DNA of 64,000 bases, from assembly GCA_036924085.1 (NCBI GenBank), contig JAVGWX010000004.1, forward strand, positions 11,411,916 through 11,475,915, in the 5' to 3' direction. The stretch comes from Ariolimax columbianus (lineage: Eukaryota > Mollusca > Gastropoda > Stylommatophora > Arionidae). This document shows positions 35,262 to 45,133 of the stretch, piece after piece (positions within the stretch are counted from its first letter, which is position 1; each line of letters begins with the position of its first letter). A program made the position numbers and the translations under genes. Under the pieces are notes generated by a model. That model did not search any database. It was not told the DNA's origin and saw only the letters and a program-made list of their open reading frames with translations.

Positions 35262-35885
35262 TCTCCCCTGGATCATCTCTGAGTGTCTCTACCATTATTG
35301 GATGTTGGGCTATGCCCGGATCCTCTCTGAGTGCCTCTACCATTATTGAATGTTGGGCTAGGCCCGGATCCTCTCTGAGTGCCTCTACCATTATTGGATG
35401 TTGGGCTAGGCCCGGATCCTCTCTGAGTGCCTCTACCATTATTGGATGTTGGGCTAGGCCTGGATCATCTCTGAGTGCATCTACCATTATTGAATGTTGG
35501 GCTAGGCCCGGATCCTCTCTGAGTGCATCTACCATTATTGAATGTTGGGCTAGGCCCGGATCATCTCTGAGTGCATCTACTATTATTGGACATTGGGCTA
35601 GGCCCGGATCATCTCTGAGTGCATCTACCATTATTGAATGTTGGGCTAGGCCCGGATCATCTCTGAGTGCATCTACTATTATTGGATGTTGGGCTAAGCC
35701 CGGATCATCTCTGAGTGCATCTACCATTATCGGACATTGGGCTAGGCCCGGATCATCTCTGGGTGCTTCTACCATTATTGGATGTTGGGCTAGGCCTGGA
35801 TCCTCTCTGGGTGCCTCTACCATTATTGGAGGTTGGGCTAGGTCCGGATCCTCTCTGGGTACCTCTAATATTATTGGATCCTTGT
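35262..35885. repeat. 48-bp minisatellite, about 13 units
   Basis: The unit contains GGATCATCTCTGAGTGCATC, TACCATTATTGAATGTTGGG and CTAGGCCC (48 bp = 16 codons). On minus it reads as DDPGLAQHPIMVDALR-type repeats in a 250-codon open frame (36000-35248) that ends just upstream of the LINE endonuclease region on the same strand. On + it is open too, so coding is not established. Confidence 0.93.
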
Positions 35886-35889
35886 TAGA

Positions 35890-36935
35890 GGTCTCGTAGG
35901 TTGGACAAAGAGAAGTTGTGTAGAAAGGGAGACGACAGATGAGAAAAACATTTAACCCATGGGTGGAGTTTGGGTTGGTAACATCCAGAGCAAATTCCAC
36001 TCGTCGGTGAGTACTGGGCTGTCACCTTAATGGGCCCCAAACTGCTCCTCGGCTAGTTATACCACCAGGTACTCAGCCCCCATAGCAAACTCAGTAAACA
36101 ACATGGTCACCCACGAGAAGGTGTTTCTATGGACACGTTTGTGCAGGAAAGACTATGCCAGAGGCTTGCTGTCGGCCGGACAGCAGCTTCCGGGGCGATC
36201 ACTGCACCCTAGATGTGAGAAACTGTAGATTCGTATCAGCATCCATTTGATGTAGGATGGACATTGTGACCAGACCCTATATCGACCCCGAGATGTTAGT
36301 TTAAATTTAGGATTTTTACATTAATTTTTATAAATATTTTGCTCGGCTGAAACAAAATTAAAGAATTCGTTACAACTCCGACTTAACACTTCAGCGTTTG
36401 CACAAATATGGTTTACATGGGAGATAACTGAGAAAATGTGTACGTCACAGATATCAATATTTATTGCACGGGTCTCAAACTCGCGGCTTCGATTAAATAT
36501 GATTTTACTTACTGTACAAACCAGATAGCAGAACACATTTTTTTTAAAGTCTGAAGAACTAATGATCAGTATTGAAAAAAAATTGATTTCTATAAACAAG
36601 GGAACGCCTGTAGACAGATAGATCAACATCTGCATTAATGGAAAAATTTGCGAGAAAGTTATTCAATGCTAAATTTGTCCAGCAATGGCCCTGATAATAT
36701 AATATAACGTTCTTCGCCATTATGATGTGATGGATGGCTAGATACATTAATATTGCTGGAAAAATGTCAGAGGACGCAATTCTGAGGCTGAAACAACTAT
36801 TTTCAAACAGCGAAATGTCTTATCGATCGTTAAACGACAAATCATAACATAGTGAGACGTGGTGCCAGCAACGACCTCCTAGATTAGCAGGGTTTCAACT
36901 AAAAAGGCGCAGCTACAATATTATTGTACATTGGC
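35890..36935. other. unannotated; left part may be LINE 5' region
   Basis: The first ~350 bp are GC-richer than the rest and sit upstream of the minus-strand LINE and its 48-bp array, so they could be its 5' leader. From about 36300 the sequence is AT-rich and without recognisable features. Confidence 0.35.
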
Positions 36936-36985
36936 TTGGCTTGGCTTCGTTCGTTCACAATCTCCCGGTACTACATCAGCTCTCT
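36936..36985 (-). mobile_element. SINE 3'-end fragment
   Basis: The minus strand reads GTAGTACCGGGAGATTGTGA then ACGAACGAAGCC, close to the 3' end GTAGTAGGAGATTGAGAACG of the SINE at 26.47 kb. Only the end remains, directly next to the 41-bp array. Confidence 0.55.
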
Positions 36986-37441
36986 ACCTGCTTCAGGTTT
37001 ACTGAGAATAGTGCAGACAGCTCTCTACCTGCTTCAGGTTTACTGAGAATAGTGCAGATAGCTCTCTGCCTGCTTCAGGTTTACTGAGAATAGTGCAGAC
37101 AGCTCTCTGCCTACTTCAGGTTTACTGAGAATAGTGCAGACAGCTCTCCACCTGCTTCAGGTTTACTGAGAATAGTGCAGACAGCTCTCTACCTGCTTCA
37201 GGTTTACTGAGAATAGTGCAGACAGCTCTCTACCTGCTTCAGATTTACTGAGAATAGTGCAGACAGCTCTCTACCTGCTTCAGGTTTACTGAGAATAGTG
37301 CAGACAGCTCTCTACCTGCTTCAGGTTTACTGAGAATAGTGCAGACAGCTCTCTACCTGCTTCAGGTTTACTGAGAATAGTGCAGACAGCTCTCTACCTG
37401 CTTCAGGTTTACTGAGAATAGTGCAGACAGCTCTCTACCTG
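36978..37441. repeat. 41-bp minisatellite, about 11 units
   Basis: The unit is CAGACAGCTCTCTACCTGCT then TCAGGTTTACTGAGAATAGT plus G. Units are very similar (rare TGCCTAC, TCCACC and CAGATTT variants). It lies between a SINE 3' end and a LINE RT piece and stops sharply at CTACCTGC/ACTCGAGCC (37441). Confidence 0.95.
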
Positions 37442-37655
37442 CACTCGAGCCATCATTCCGCCATGGAATTGGGAGACCATCGTTATGAACTTCATCGGGT
37501 AGCCTCTGCTATCTGTTTACAATGTCAAATGCCTTAGTTAAATTCTCAACGGACACGTACATGTGGCGTTGCTGCTCCTGTCCCTTTTGCTGAATTTGGT
37601 GTGCTGTAATGAACATGTCTGAATGAACACCAGAACTACAGTAATGATCATACGG
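37442..37655 (-). pseudogene. LINE RT fragment, same family as the nested LINE at 5.6 kb
   Basis: The minus strand reads QIQQKGQEQQRHVYVSVENL then TKAFDIVNR, and after a frameshift GYPMKFITMVSQFHGGMMAR. This is the RT block around the KAFD motif of zinc-finger-ended LINEs. Both sides are truncated; the 41-bp array replaces what should follow. Confidence 0.8.
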
Positions 37656-37769
37656 GCTACTCCACCACCCTCTCAACATGGTTGTTGCTTGTATGAATGG
37701 CGTTACAAATTAAATGTAGACGATATTAAAAGTTGCTGCCAGTTTTGTGGTAAATCGGCAGGCTTTGTT

Positions 37770-37818
37770 GACATGCAGCGTACGAAGAAGAAGAAGAACA
37801 GCGTACGAAGAAGATCTG
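37770..37818 (+). repeat. orphan SINE/LINE tail, CGTACGAAGAAG duplicated
   Basis: CAGCGTACGAAGAAGAAGAA is followed by a second CAGCGTACGAAGAAG. This is the same end as the 28S-headed element (CCAGCGTACG then GAA) and is close to that of the RNase H LINE (GTGTACGCAGAAG). Confidence 0.65.
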
Positions 37819-37829
37819 ACATGAACAAT

Positions 37830-38020
37830 TAGAAAAGTCAAGGAAAGGCCATTTTTGCCGACCCTTGGGGGTCCCATTAATTCGTGTCTCCGTAGATGGG
37901 CCTTGAGATATAATATGACGAACATGAAAACCTCAGCGACGGATATCGAAATAATGGGTGTTCAATCGGCAATGAAATGATGGATAACGAGGCTTTTAAT
38001 ACACAGGAAGCTCGAACTCC
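37830..38020. other. unannotated stretch
   Basis: I see nothing assignable here. Confidence 0.4.
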
Positions 38021-38024
38021 CTCA

Positions 38025-38290
38025 AAAGTGATCGAGGCGAGTACACACAACACCGAGAATGGGGAACAGTAAGGGGTTGAAATGGCAACAAGCTATCAGG
38101 ATTAGTATATTAATGAGCACGATGGAAGGGCAGGGAATTGAGATGGCAGTAGTTTATCAGGATTAATACTTCACTAGGGATACGGAACGCCACAGCACTG
38201 GGCTGTCGAAATGTTATCAGGATTAGTACATCATAGATGTTGGAGAACATTAAATGACTGAGAGAACAATAAGTTATCATTAATGGGCAG
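38025..38290 (+). repeat. degenerate ~62-bp tandem repeat, about 4 units
   Basis: TATCAGGATTAGTA or close variants recur near 38093, 38155 and 38215, with a partial copy near 38275. The intervening sequence is poorly conserved. Confidence 0.55.
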
Positions 38291-38825
38291 TATTTAACTT
38301 ACATGCACATGTTGAATAGTTCTCCAGTGAAAGAAAATTGAATTTTCGCAAAAAGCTGTCAGATACACACAATACGACCCTTCTATTGGTGGAGCTTAAA
38401 CGCCGTGTCAAAAGGATACGCCACTGACAACAGACATCGGATTTATATTGGACACTTCTTAGCACAAATCTTTCTGTCTCAAATGACGGCGTGATTGGCA
38501 TCTTGCCAGAGGATGTTAATGTTGTCATCGATCTTGCCTTCATCTGCCCTTATTTCTACCTGCTGGAATGTATTGGGCGTGTGGGGATGCCAACATCTGT
38601 CGTGTTAGTCTCTCAGGAGAACACTCCTAAACACATGACACCAACGATATATTAAAATACTCGAACGGAACAAACACAATACACTAGGGACAAACATAAG
38701 GACTTTTAAACATTCTGAGGGAGAAACTATTTATAGGTAAATCAAAACAGCCTTTGTAAGAGACAGGAAAAGAACGATACTCTTGCAAAAACAATGATTT
38801 AAAATAATAAAGCAGTACACTACCA
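38291..38825. other. unannotated stretch
   Basis: The minus-strand open frame at 38280-38543 (87 codons) has no recognised domain. Confidence 0.4.
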
Positions 38826-39198
38826 AACACTGGAAACAAATATTGTTTTATAAAATACGCGAATGGAAATACTATAAAGAACGCGGGACCAATGAGGTTT
38901 TTGGAAATTAACGAAGGGAAATACCATCAAACACTGGGGACTAATGAGGTTTAGAACCGACCAAAAAGGCGACTTCCACCAAATACTGGGTCCAATAAGA
39001 TTTTAGAACTGACCAAAAGGTGGCTTACACCAAACACTGGGGACTAATGAGGTATTAGAACCGACCAAAAAGGGGACTTCCACCAAACACTGGGTCCAAT
39101 AAGATTTTAGAACTGACCAAAAGGTAGCTTACACCAAACACTAAGACCAATAAGGTTTTAGAACCGACCAAAAGGAGACTTCCACCAAACACCAAACA
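38826..39198 (+). repeat. ~52-bp tandem repeat, about 6 units
   Basis: CAAACACTGGGGACTAATGA, GGTTTTAGAACCGACC and AAAAAGGCGACTTCCAC recur at 51-53 bp spacing (38.93, 38.98, 39.03, 39.08, 39.14 kb), with a diverged unit at 38.84 kb. Confidence 0.9.
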
Positions 39199-39239
39199 AA
39201 GACACAGCTGTCATGGGTGAAGTGTTAGAAACTTCTTTA

Positions 39240-39395
39240 TAGTATGTCACAGCTTTCAATGTAGGGTAGTCCGTTATCTTCCTCATTGCTTTGCCTTTCC
39301 TAACAGTAAGCCAGGTTCCCATTTATAGCTTGATAGACTAGAGCCTGCCAATAAAGTGGATCGAATCTTGTTCCATTGCTACGTGACCTTATCAA
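39240..39395 (-). mobile_element. degraded SINE with central motif
   Basis: The minus strand reads CAAGCTATAAATGGGAACCT then GGCTTACTGTTAGG (39311-39331). It is related to the central motif at 31.92 and 60.24 kb. The head is not clear. Confidence 0.5.
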
Positions 39396-39399
39396 AAAA

Positions 39400-40210
39400 A
39401 AACATCAATAAATCAATTATTCAATCAATCAATAAGTTAATAAATAAGTAAATACATCAATAAATAATGCACAACGTTTTCAGCTCCCTGTGAAGCACAT
39501 GTCTTTAATAAATACACCCCTAGACATCAAACGTTGACCAGCATTTATCTGTTAACGTTGTCACTGGTTATAGTTTCCACAAGATCGGGTAGCAACCCCC
39601 ATGTATAACCCTGTTTAGTCGACTCTTATGACGGGCCTAACATGTTACAGTGTTACTATTTGCTGTCTCCCGTTTAGACCCAGATATCACTTGGGTTACT
39701 CAAAATCTTTCTTCAATTCAAACAATTGGAAGGAGAACCAAACAATGATGGATGGAATTCCTGCGTAACTTGGATACATAATAACAAAACAGTACAATAT
39801 TTTTGATAGCTTCATCGAAGGATAAATAGGAAAATACAAGCTAACACGTTCTCAATAAACAACACCCAGAAAGAACCAACGAGACAAAATACCGTATCCC
39901 CACATCAGACTGCTTGATGTCAAAGACGTTTCAGAACTTTCTGCCTGATGGCGGTCCCCAACAACCACTTCCTTAACCTGGCAAGCAGCTTACGTTGATA
40001 AGTAACTATTGAGCGACTTTCCATCGTACCTCCTGTTCGTCGCTACCTAAACGAAGAAATAGTTGCCACAAAATAATATCCTATCTAGACAGTGAATACA
40101 TTCTTACCGATACTCCGTGCAGATACAGACCAGAAGAGCAGGTGCAACGCCAACAGATTTCTTATTATGTCACTTGCAGTCAATTTTTAAATATATATTT
40201 GTTGAAAGGA
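39400..40210. other. unannotated stretch
   Basis: There is a short AATCAATAAATA-rich run near 39405-39465. I see no coding motif. Confidence 0.45.
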
Positions 40211-40211
40211 G

Positions 40212-40562
40212 TGGGGGGGGGGGGGGGGTGCCAGAGAAGGGAATGAGCTGACCACAAACAGCGATACACAGCTGGTTGCTTGCGTCAGAGACAGCGAATC
40301 AGAGCTGACCATACCCTCATTCCTATCCAAGTGGCTGTCTTGTAGTTTGGCTGAGAGAATAGGGATCGAAGAAAGAAACAAACTCGGTCCCCAACATTTC
40401 GTTCTAAAGCCGGAGGTGTCGCATCGAATTGCCATGATATCACATCCTCGCTGTAAAATACGACACAACGTAAAGAAACGTTCATTTCTGGATGAACACA
40501 GAAGTAGAAGAATAAAAATAAGAAGAAGAGAAAGAAGAGAAGAAGAAAAAGAAACCATATTT
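40212..40562 (+). mobile_element. SINE, non-tRNA-like head, A/G-rich tail
   Basis: After a G-run (40215-40228) the head reads GAATGAGCTGACCACAAACA and CAGCGAATCAGAGCTGACC. The body has TTTGGCTGAGAGAATAGGGA, CATCCTCGCTGTAAAATACG and ACACAACG, and the tail is AGAAGAAGAGAAAGAAGAGA. It belongs to the family at 4.1 and 26.5 kb. Confidence 0.8.
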
Positions 40563-40934
40563 TTGTGATATTCTTGAGCTCCAGTAATGAGGATTGGTTC
40601 CTCTCGCTTTCATTTCACTGTTCATTCACAAGTTCTTGTCATCCTCCCCACTCTACTTTTCTCCGTGGGTTCTAATCCAGCGCAAACTTAATACTAACCG
40701 ACTACTCTTCTTGTAATACTCGGGTAGCAGTTATTCGCCCATTTATGTATGTATATCATACATCGGTTATTGTTCACAGAGGTTTGTTTAACAATCATTA
40801 GGCTTCTTGTCTTTGTGAATGGCGAGGTGTGAAATGTGATGGATTGGAAAGTCTTCTAATATAGCAGCGTTATAAAGTAATGTTAATCGCCTCTTATGAC
40901 ATACTCCCATGAAGCATTGAACCTTTTCTCAACT

Positions 40935-40967
40935 ACACACACCCACACGCACACACACATACAAACA

Positions 40968-41010
<43 letters not shown>
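40935..41010. repeat. (CA)n microsatellite with CGCA block
   Basis: CACACGCACG and GCACGCACGCAC runs are followed by ACACAC and TATATA. Confidence 0.95.
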
Positions 41011-41014
<4 letters not shown>

Positions 41015-41019
<5 letters not shown>

Positions 41020-41197
41020 CCTATTTGGCTGTCATAAGTTTCTTGCCAAGTCTGCAGTAGGGTAGGTTGCCATTATTTTGTGTACGGGAAGGAATGGAAA
41101 AACCCACGTCTGCCAAACCTGACACGAGCGTGATTCGAACCTGGTGCGTTGGGATTGTGAAACGGACGCTTTAACCCTAGGCCACGCAGCCTCCCCA
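41015..41197 (-). mobile_element. tRNA-derived SINE
   Basis: On minus from about 41196: GGCTGCGTGGCCTAGGGTTA (A box, 41171-41184) and CAGGTTCGAATCA (B box, 41131-41141). The body has GGCAGACGTGGGTTTTTCCA and ends CAAGAAACTTATGACAGCCA. The copy at 59.69-59.87 kb (minus) is the same family. Confidence 0.88.
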
Positions 41198-41354
41198 TTT
41201 ATTTATATACTACTGTAAATAATGTGTCCACTTACCGAATCTCATCATATTTAAAGATGAAGCTGTGGAATATTTGCAGCAATAATGTGATTCCTCAACA
41301 ACTATTAACATTAACGTGGCTATTGTATTATTTGAGTAGTATACGCCAACGCGC

Positions 41355-41625
41355 GAGAACACACACACACGCATTCACAGACACAGACACACACACGCAA
41401 AACACACACACGCACGCACGACACACACACGCATTCACGCACATACACACACACGCACAGACACACACACACGTACGCAAAGACACACATACACGCATAG
41501 ACACACACACGCACGCTCATACACACACATATGCGCACACACAGCCACACACACGTACAGACACACACACGCACGCATAGACACACACATACACACACAC
41601 GCACGCATACACACACACACACGTA
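41355..41625. repeat. imperfect (CA)n array
   Basis: About 270 bp of CACACACACGCA, ACAGACACAC and similar variants. Open frames here are low-complexity artefacts (His/Thr on one strand, Cys/Val on the other). Confidence 0.95.
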
Positions 41626-41902
41626 TCATCATCATTATCGTCATCCGTTTTCTTATTTTACTGCGTCGAATCCTTTACGTTATTAGACAGCTAGCCCCAT
41701 GCTCATGCCTGCTTAGTTGTCATCACGACAGGTATAATAATATACAGTAGGCTTATTCTTAATTTCCAATTAAGAGGCCCAGCAATGCACACAAAATCAT
41801 GACGAGTCTGCAAACAGAAACACAAAAGCAAAATAACAAACAGCAAACAAATCAAAACAGACGCATGTAGGCTCTGGCAACGCACGTTGTTATCGCCCTT
41901 AT

Positions 41903-42112
41903 GGAGTGCCGACTCTGTGTAGTGGTGACTCTGTGTAGTGGTGACTCTGTGTAGTGGTGACTCTGTGTAGTGGTGACTCTGTATAGTGGTGACTCTGTGA
42001 AGTGGTGACTCTGTGAAGTGGTGACTCTGTGTAGTGGTGACTCTGTGTAGTGGTGACTGTGTAGTGGTGACTATGTGAAGTGGTGACTCTGTGTAGTGGT
42101 GACTCTGTAGTG
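41903..42112 (+). repeat. 16-bp tandem repeat, about 13 units
   Basis: The unit is GTGACTCTGTGTAGTG with GAAGTG and CTATGTG variants and one shortened unit. Confidence 0.95.
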
Positions 42113-42565
42113 TTAGGGAATTTGTAACAAATTATCGATTAATCTGTAATCCTGGCAAATAAATCAGGCAGAGCAAGTGTCTGATGCCAGATATTCAAAT
42201 GTCTAAAATAACAAAAACAATTCATTTCAGTTGTTTGTCTTGCAGTACCCACTGTTTTACTCCGTCCATCTCTCCAACCTAGGGGTGGTCGTCCAAGTGG
42301 ACACTCAAAGTTGAGAGCCACCAGAACGCCACTAATCCTGTCTAATATGTGTCAGACATGCGAAGAACATGTCCAGCCCGACTGTATTATATTTAGCAGA
42401 CTTGTATCTACAACGATATGAAACGAGATTTGACACCTTCTTTCAGTCTATTGTCAATTCTGTTGTCAATTCTGTTGTCAATGTTGTTGTCACACGAGGG
42501 ACTGTTAGTATTCTCGCGCCATTAAACATTGAATTACTCGAAGCCCACCTGAGTCTGCCGTTTGT
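42113..42565. other. unannotated; possible LINE C-terminal trace on minus
   Basis: The minus strand near 42240-42360 reads RAGHVLRMSDT and LNFECPLGRPPLGWRDG, faintly like a LINE GHVLRM...GRP block, but it is too short to assert. A 15-bp TTGTCAATTCTGTTG motif is triplicated near 42447-42490. Confidence 0.3.
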
Positions 42566-42569
42566 CAGT

Positions 42570-43068
42570 TCCATACCTCGTTTCTCATCTGCTGAAAAAT
42601 GGGACTGTTACATTAAAGCTGAACAGGCCTGATCGTTTCTCATATGCTGAAAAATTGGATTGTTATAGTTAAAGCTGAACAGGCCTGATCGTTTCTCATC
42701 TGCTGTAGAATGGGATTGTTACAGTTAAAGCTGAACTGGCCTGATCGTTTCTCATCTGCTGAAAAATTGGATTGATACAGTTAAAGCTGAACAGGCCTGA
42801 TCGTTTCTCATCTGCTGAAAAATTGGATTGTTACAGTTAAAGCTGAACAGGCCTGATCGTTTCTCATCTGCTGTAGAATGGGATTGTTTCAGTTAAAGCT
42901 GAACAGGCCTGATCGTTTCTCATCTGCTGTAGAATGGGATTGTTACAGTTAAAGCTGAACAGGCCTTATTGTTTCTCATCTGCTGTAGAATAGGAATGTT
43001 ACAGAAAGCTGAACCAGTCTGATCGTTACTCATCTGCTGAAGAATGAGATTGTTACAGTTAAAACTGA
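42570..43068 (+). repeat. 56-bp minisatellite, about 9 units
   Basis: The unit includes GCTGAACAGGCCTGATCGTT, TCTCATCTGCTGTAGAATGG and GATTGTTACAGTTAAA. Starts are spaced about 56 bp apart (42620, 42675, 42731, 42787, 42843, 42898, 42954). Confidence 0.95.
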
Positions 43069-43079
43069 AACGTTTTGCA

Positions 43080-43262
43080 CATTTCACCTTGTGAGTAAAA
43101 CGTGTTCATTATGAACAGGCTTATCTTTCTATTAATGTTAACGTCAACTGCTTCGCTTGCTTCGTGGAGCTCTTTTACGCATTGCTAAACTTCTCTGATG
43201 ATGTGACTGAGAATGACTGTGTCATCAGCAAATCATTAGGTAGATTCGTTTTTCTCAGTCCA
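43080..43262 (-). pseudogene. LINE RT catalytic-box fragment
   Basis: The minus strand reads FADDTVILSHIIREV, a stop, then QCVKELHEASEAVDVNINRK. This is the RT active-site box with both aspartates followed by the usual helix and VN-type motif. It is about 180 bp, truncated on both sides. Confidence 0.8.
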
Positions 43263-43457
43263 CGCTGATGCCTTTATCATGTCAATTTCCTGCCGAAGAC
43301 GGATGTGTCGGACCGAAAGGTGTAAATATCGCAGTCAAGCTGTAAACTAGCGACACAAAGTATTCCATTCTCCGGACTACATCCTGCTACTTGCAATGCC
43401 CTGTTGAGGGCTTGGTAGCAGGAGAGTGAGAACAAACGCAGAAGAAGAAGAAGAGTC
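43263..43457 (+). mobile_element. SINE 3' half, (GAA)n tail
   Basis: GTCGGACCGAAAGGTGTAAA, TATCGCAGTCAAGCTGTAAA, GGGCTTGGTAGCAGGAGAGT and ACGCAGAAGAAGAAGAAGAG match the 3' half of the SINE at 26.47 kb. The 5' half is missing. Confidence 0.85.
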
Positions 43458-43634
43458 AATTTAAGTTTTATAAAGTCTTCCTGAACTGCTGATGTAAACA
43501 TTTTTTTAGGGAAGGAAAAGAGGGGGTTGGAGGGGGGTGGTGGAAGATGGTATCATCCTATGGAACGTTGTATTGGTATTGTGTTGACTGACTAGAAGAA
43601 TAGCGTAATATCAGCTGATCTTCAGCGTGCATGA

Positions 43635-44085
43635 ATGCATGCATAAACACATACATACTTACATACACATATGCATACATAAACACATACATACATAAAT
43701 ACATACACATACATGCACATACATACACACTTACATACATACACACACATACACACACATACACACACATACACACACATACATACTTACATACATACAC
43801 ACACATATACACATATATACTTACATACATACACACCCATATATACTTACATACATACACACATACACACACATACATACATACTTACATACATAAACAC
43901 ATACATACTTTCATACATAAACACATACATACATACATATATACATACATAAACACATACATACATACATACATACACACATATACACACACATACATGC
44001 TTACATACATAAACACATACATACATACATACACACACATACACATACATACATACATACACACATACGCACATATATATTTATT
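43635..44085. repeat. (ACAT)n degenerate microsatellite
   Basis: About 450 bp of CATACATACACA variants with TTAC and AAAC interruptions. Open frames on both strands are low-complexity. Confidence 0.95.
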
Positions 44086-44445
44086 TGCAATGATATAATC
44101 TTGATTTGAGCTGTCGTTTGTATGCGACTCAACATATTATGCAATCAACAGGGAACAGATGGTGCTCAGACTATCACCCTATTGCCAACTTATATTGAAC
44201 ATAAAATTGGCCTATTCAGCCAAATACCATGTGTTCACTTTAATCTTTTTCGATTTTGTTAAGCTTCAAATTGCGCTGGTACAAGATAGAGGTCCATATC
44301 CATCACGATCCAACCTAGCTGACAAGATTTACCAACTATATTTAGTGCATAAACTTGCCAGCCTGGGGAACGATGGCGGTTTGAGTAGAAAGTAAAAAGT
44401 AAAGCAGAAGGATAGATCAATAGATAGATAGAAAGATAGATAAAC

Positions 44446-44572
<127 letters not shown>

Positions 44573-44819
44573 TTTTTACATATGGGGGGATAGGTATAAA
44601 GGGCATTCAAGTCCATCCGGGACTTTCTTTACAGGAATCTTTTACATTTTTTTAAAAGTAGTAAAATGTTATTTATTTTTCGCCATAATCTTCTGCAACG
44701 TTCATACACTTATCCAAGCGTTTAAATAATGCTTGAAAAGCTTCAGCGTAGAAAGATTTGTCATTATGGCTGAACTAATCCAGGACGATCTGTTTCACTT
44801 CGTCCTCAGTGCAGAAATG

Positions 44820-45133
44820 GTGACCTCCCAGAAATTCTTTTAGGGATCCAAATTGGTTAAAATCGTTTGGAACGATGTCTGGGCTGTAAGATAGATGTCG
44901 CAATACCTCTCAGCCGAGTTGCTGCTGATAGTACATAGTGTGGTGAGCAGTATGAGATCGAAGAGGCTTGAAATATTTTCTGGCAGTCAAAAGCGGAACG
45001 CTGTCTTGGCACCCAACGTGCACTAACCTTCTAATAATACAAATGTTCATGAATAATACCCACAGAAAGATTTGCCTCTTGTGCAATTTCGTGTCGATTT
45101 TCTAGGATAAGGCGTTCCACAATCTGGGTATTC
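44820..45133. repeat. 314-bp direct duplication, left copy (flanks LINE 3' end)
   Basis: This mariner segment is repeated at 46785-47098 with equal length and three substitutions that I can see (CCTCTCAG/CCCCTCAG; AACCTTCTAAT/AACATTTTAAT). It ends at GGGTATTC, directly before the LINE (GAA)n tail. Confidence 0.95.

Noticed and set aside
42240..42360. LINE C-terminal piece on minus (GHVLRM...GRPPLGW)
   Set aside because: Only a short resemblance with no second block in order; left as a note and not called.
43558..44098. Cys/Tyr/Val and His/Thr/Tyr frames
   Set aside because: Translations of the ACAT microsatellite on both strands.
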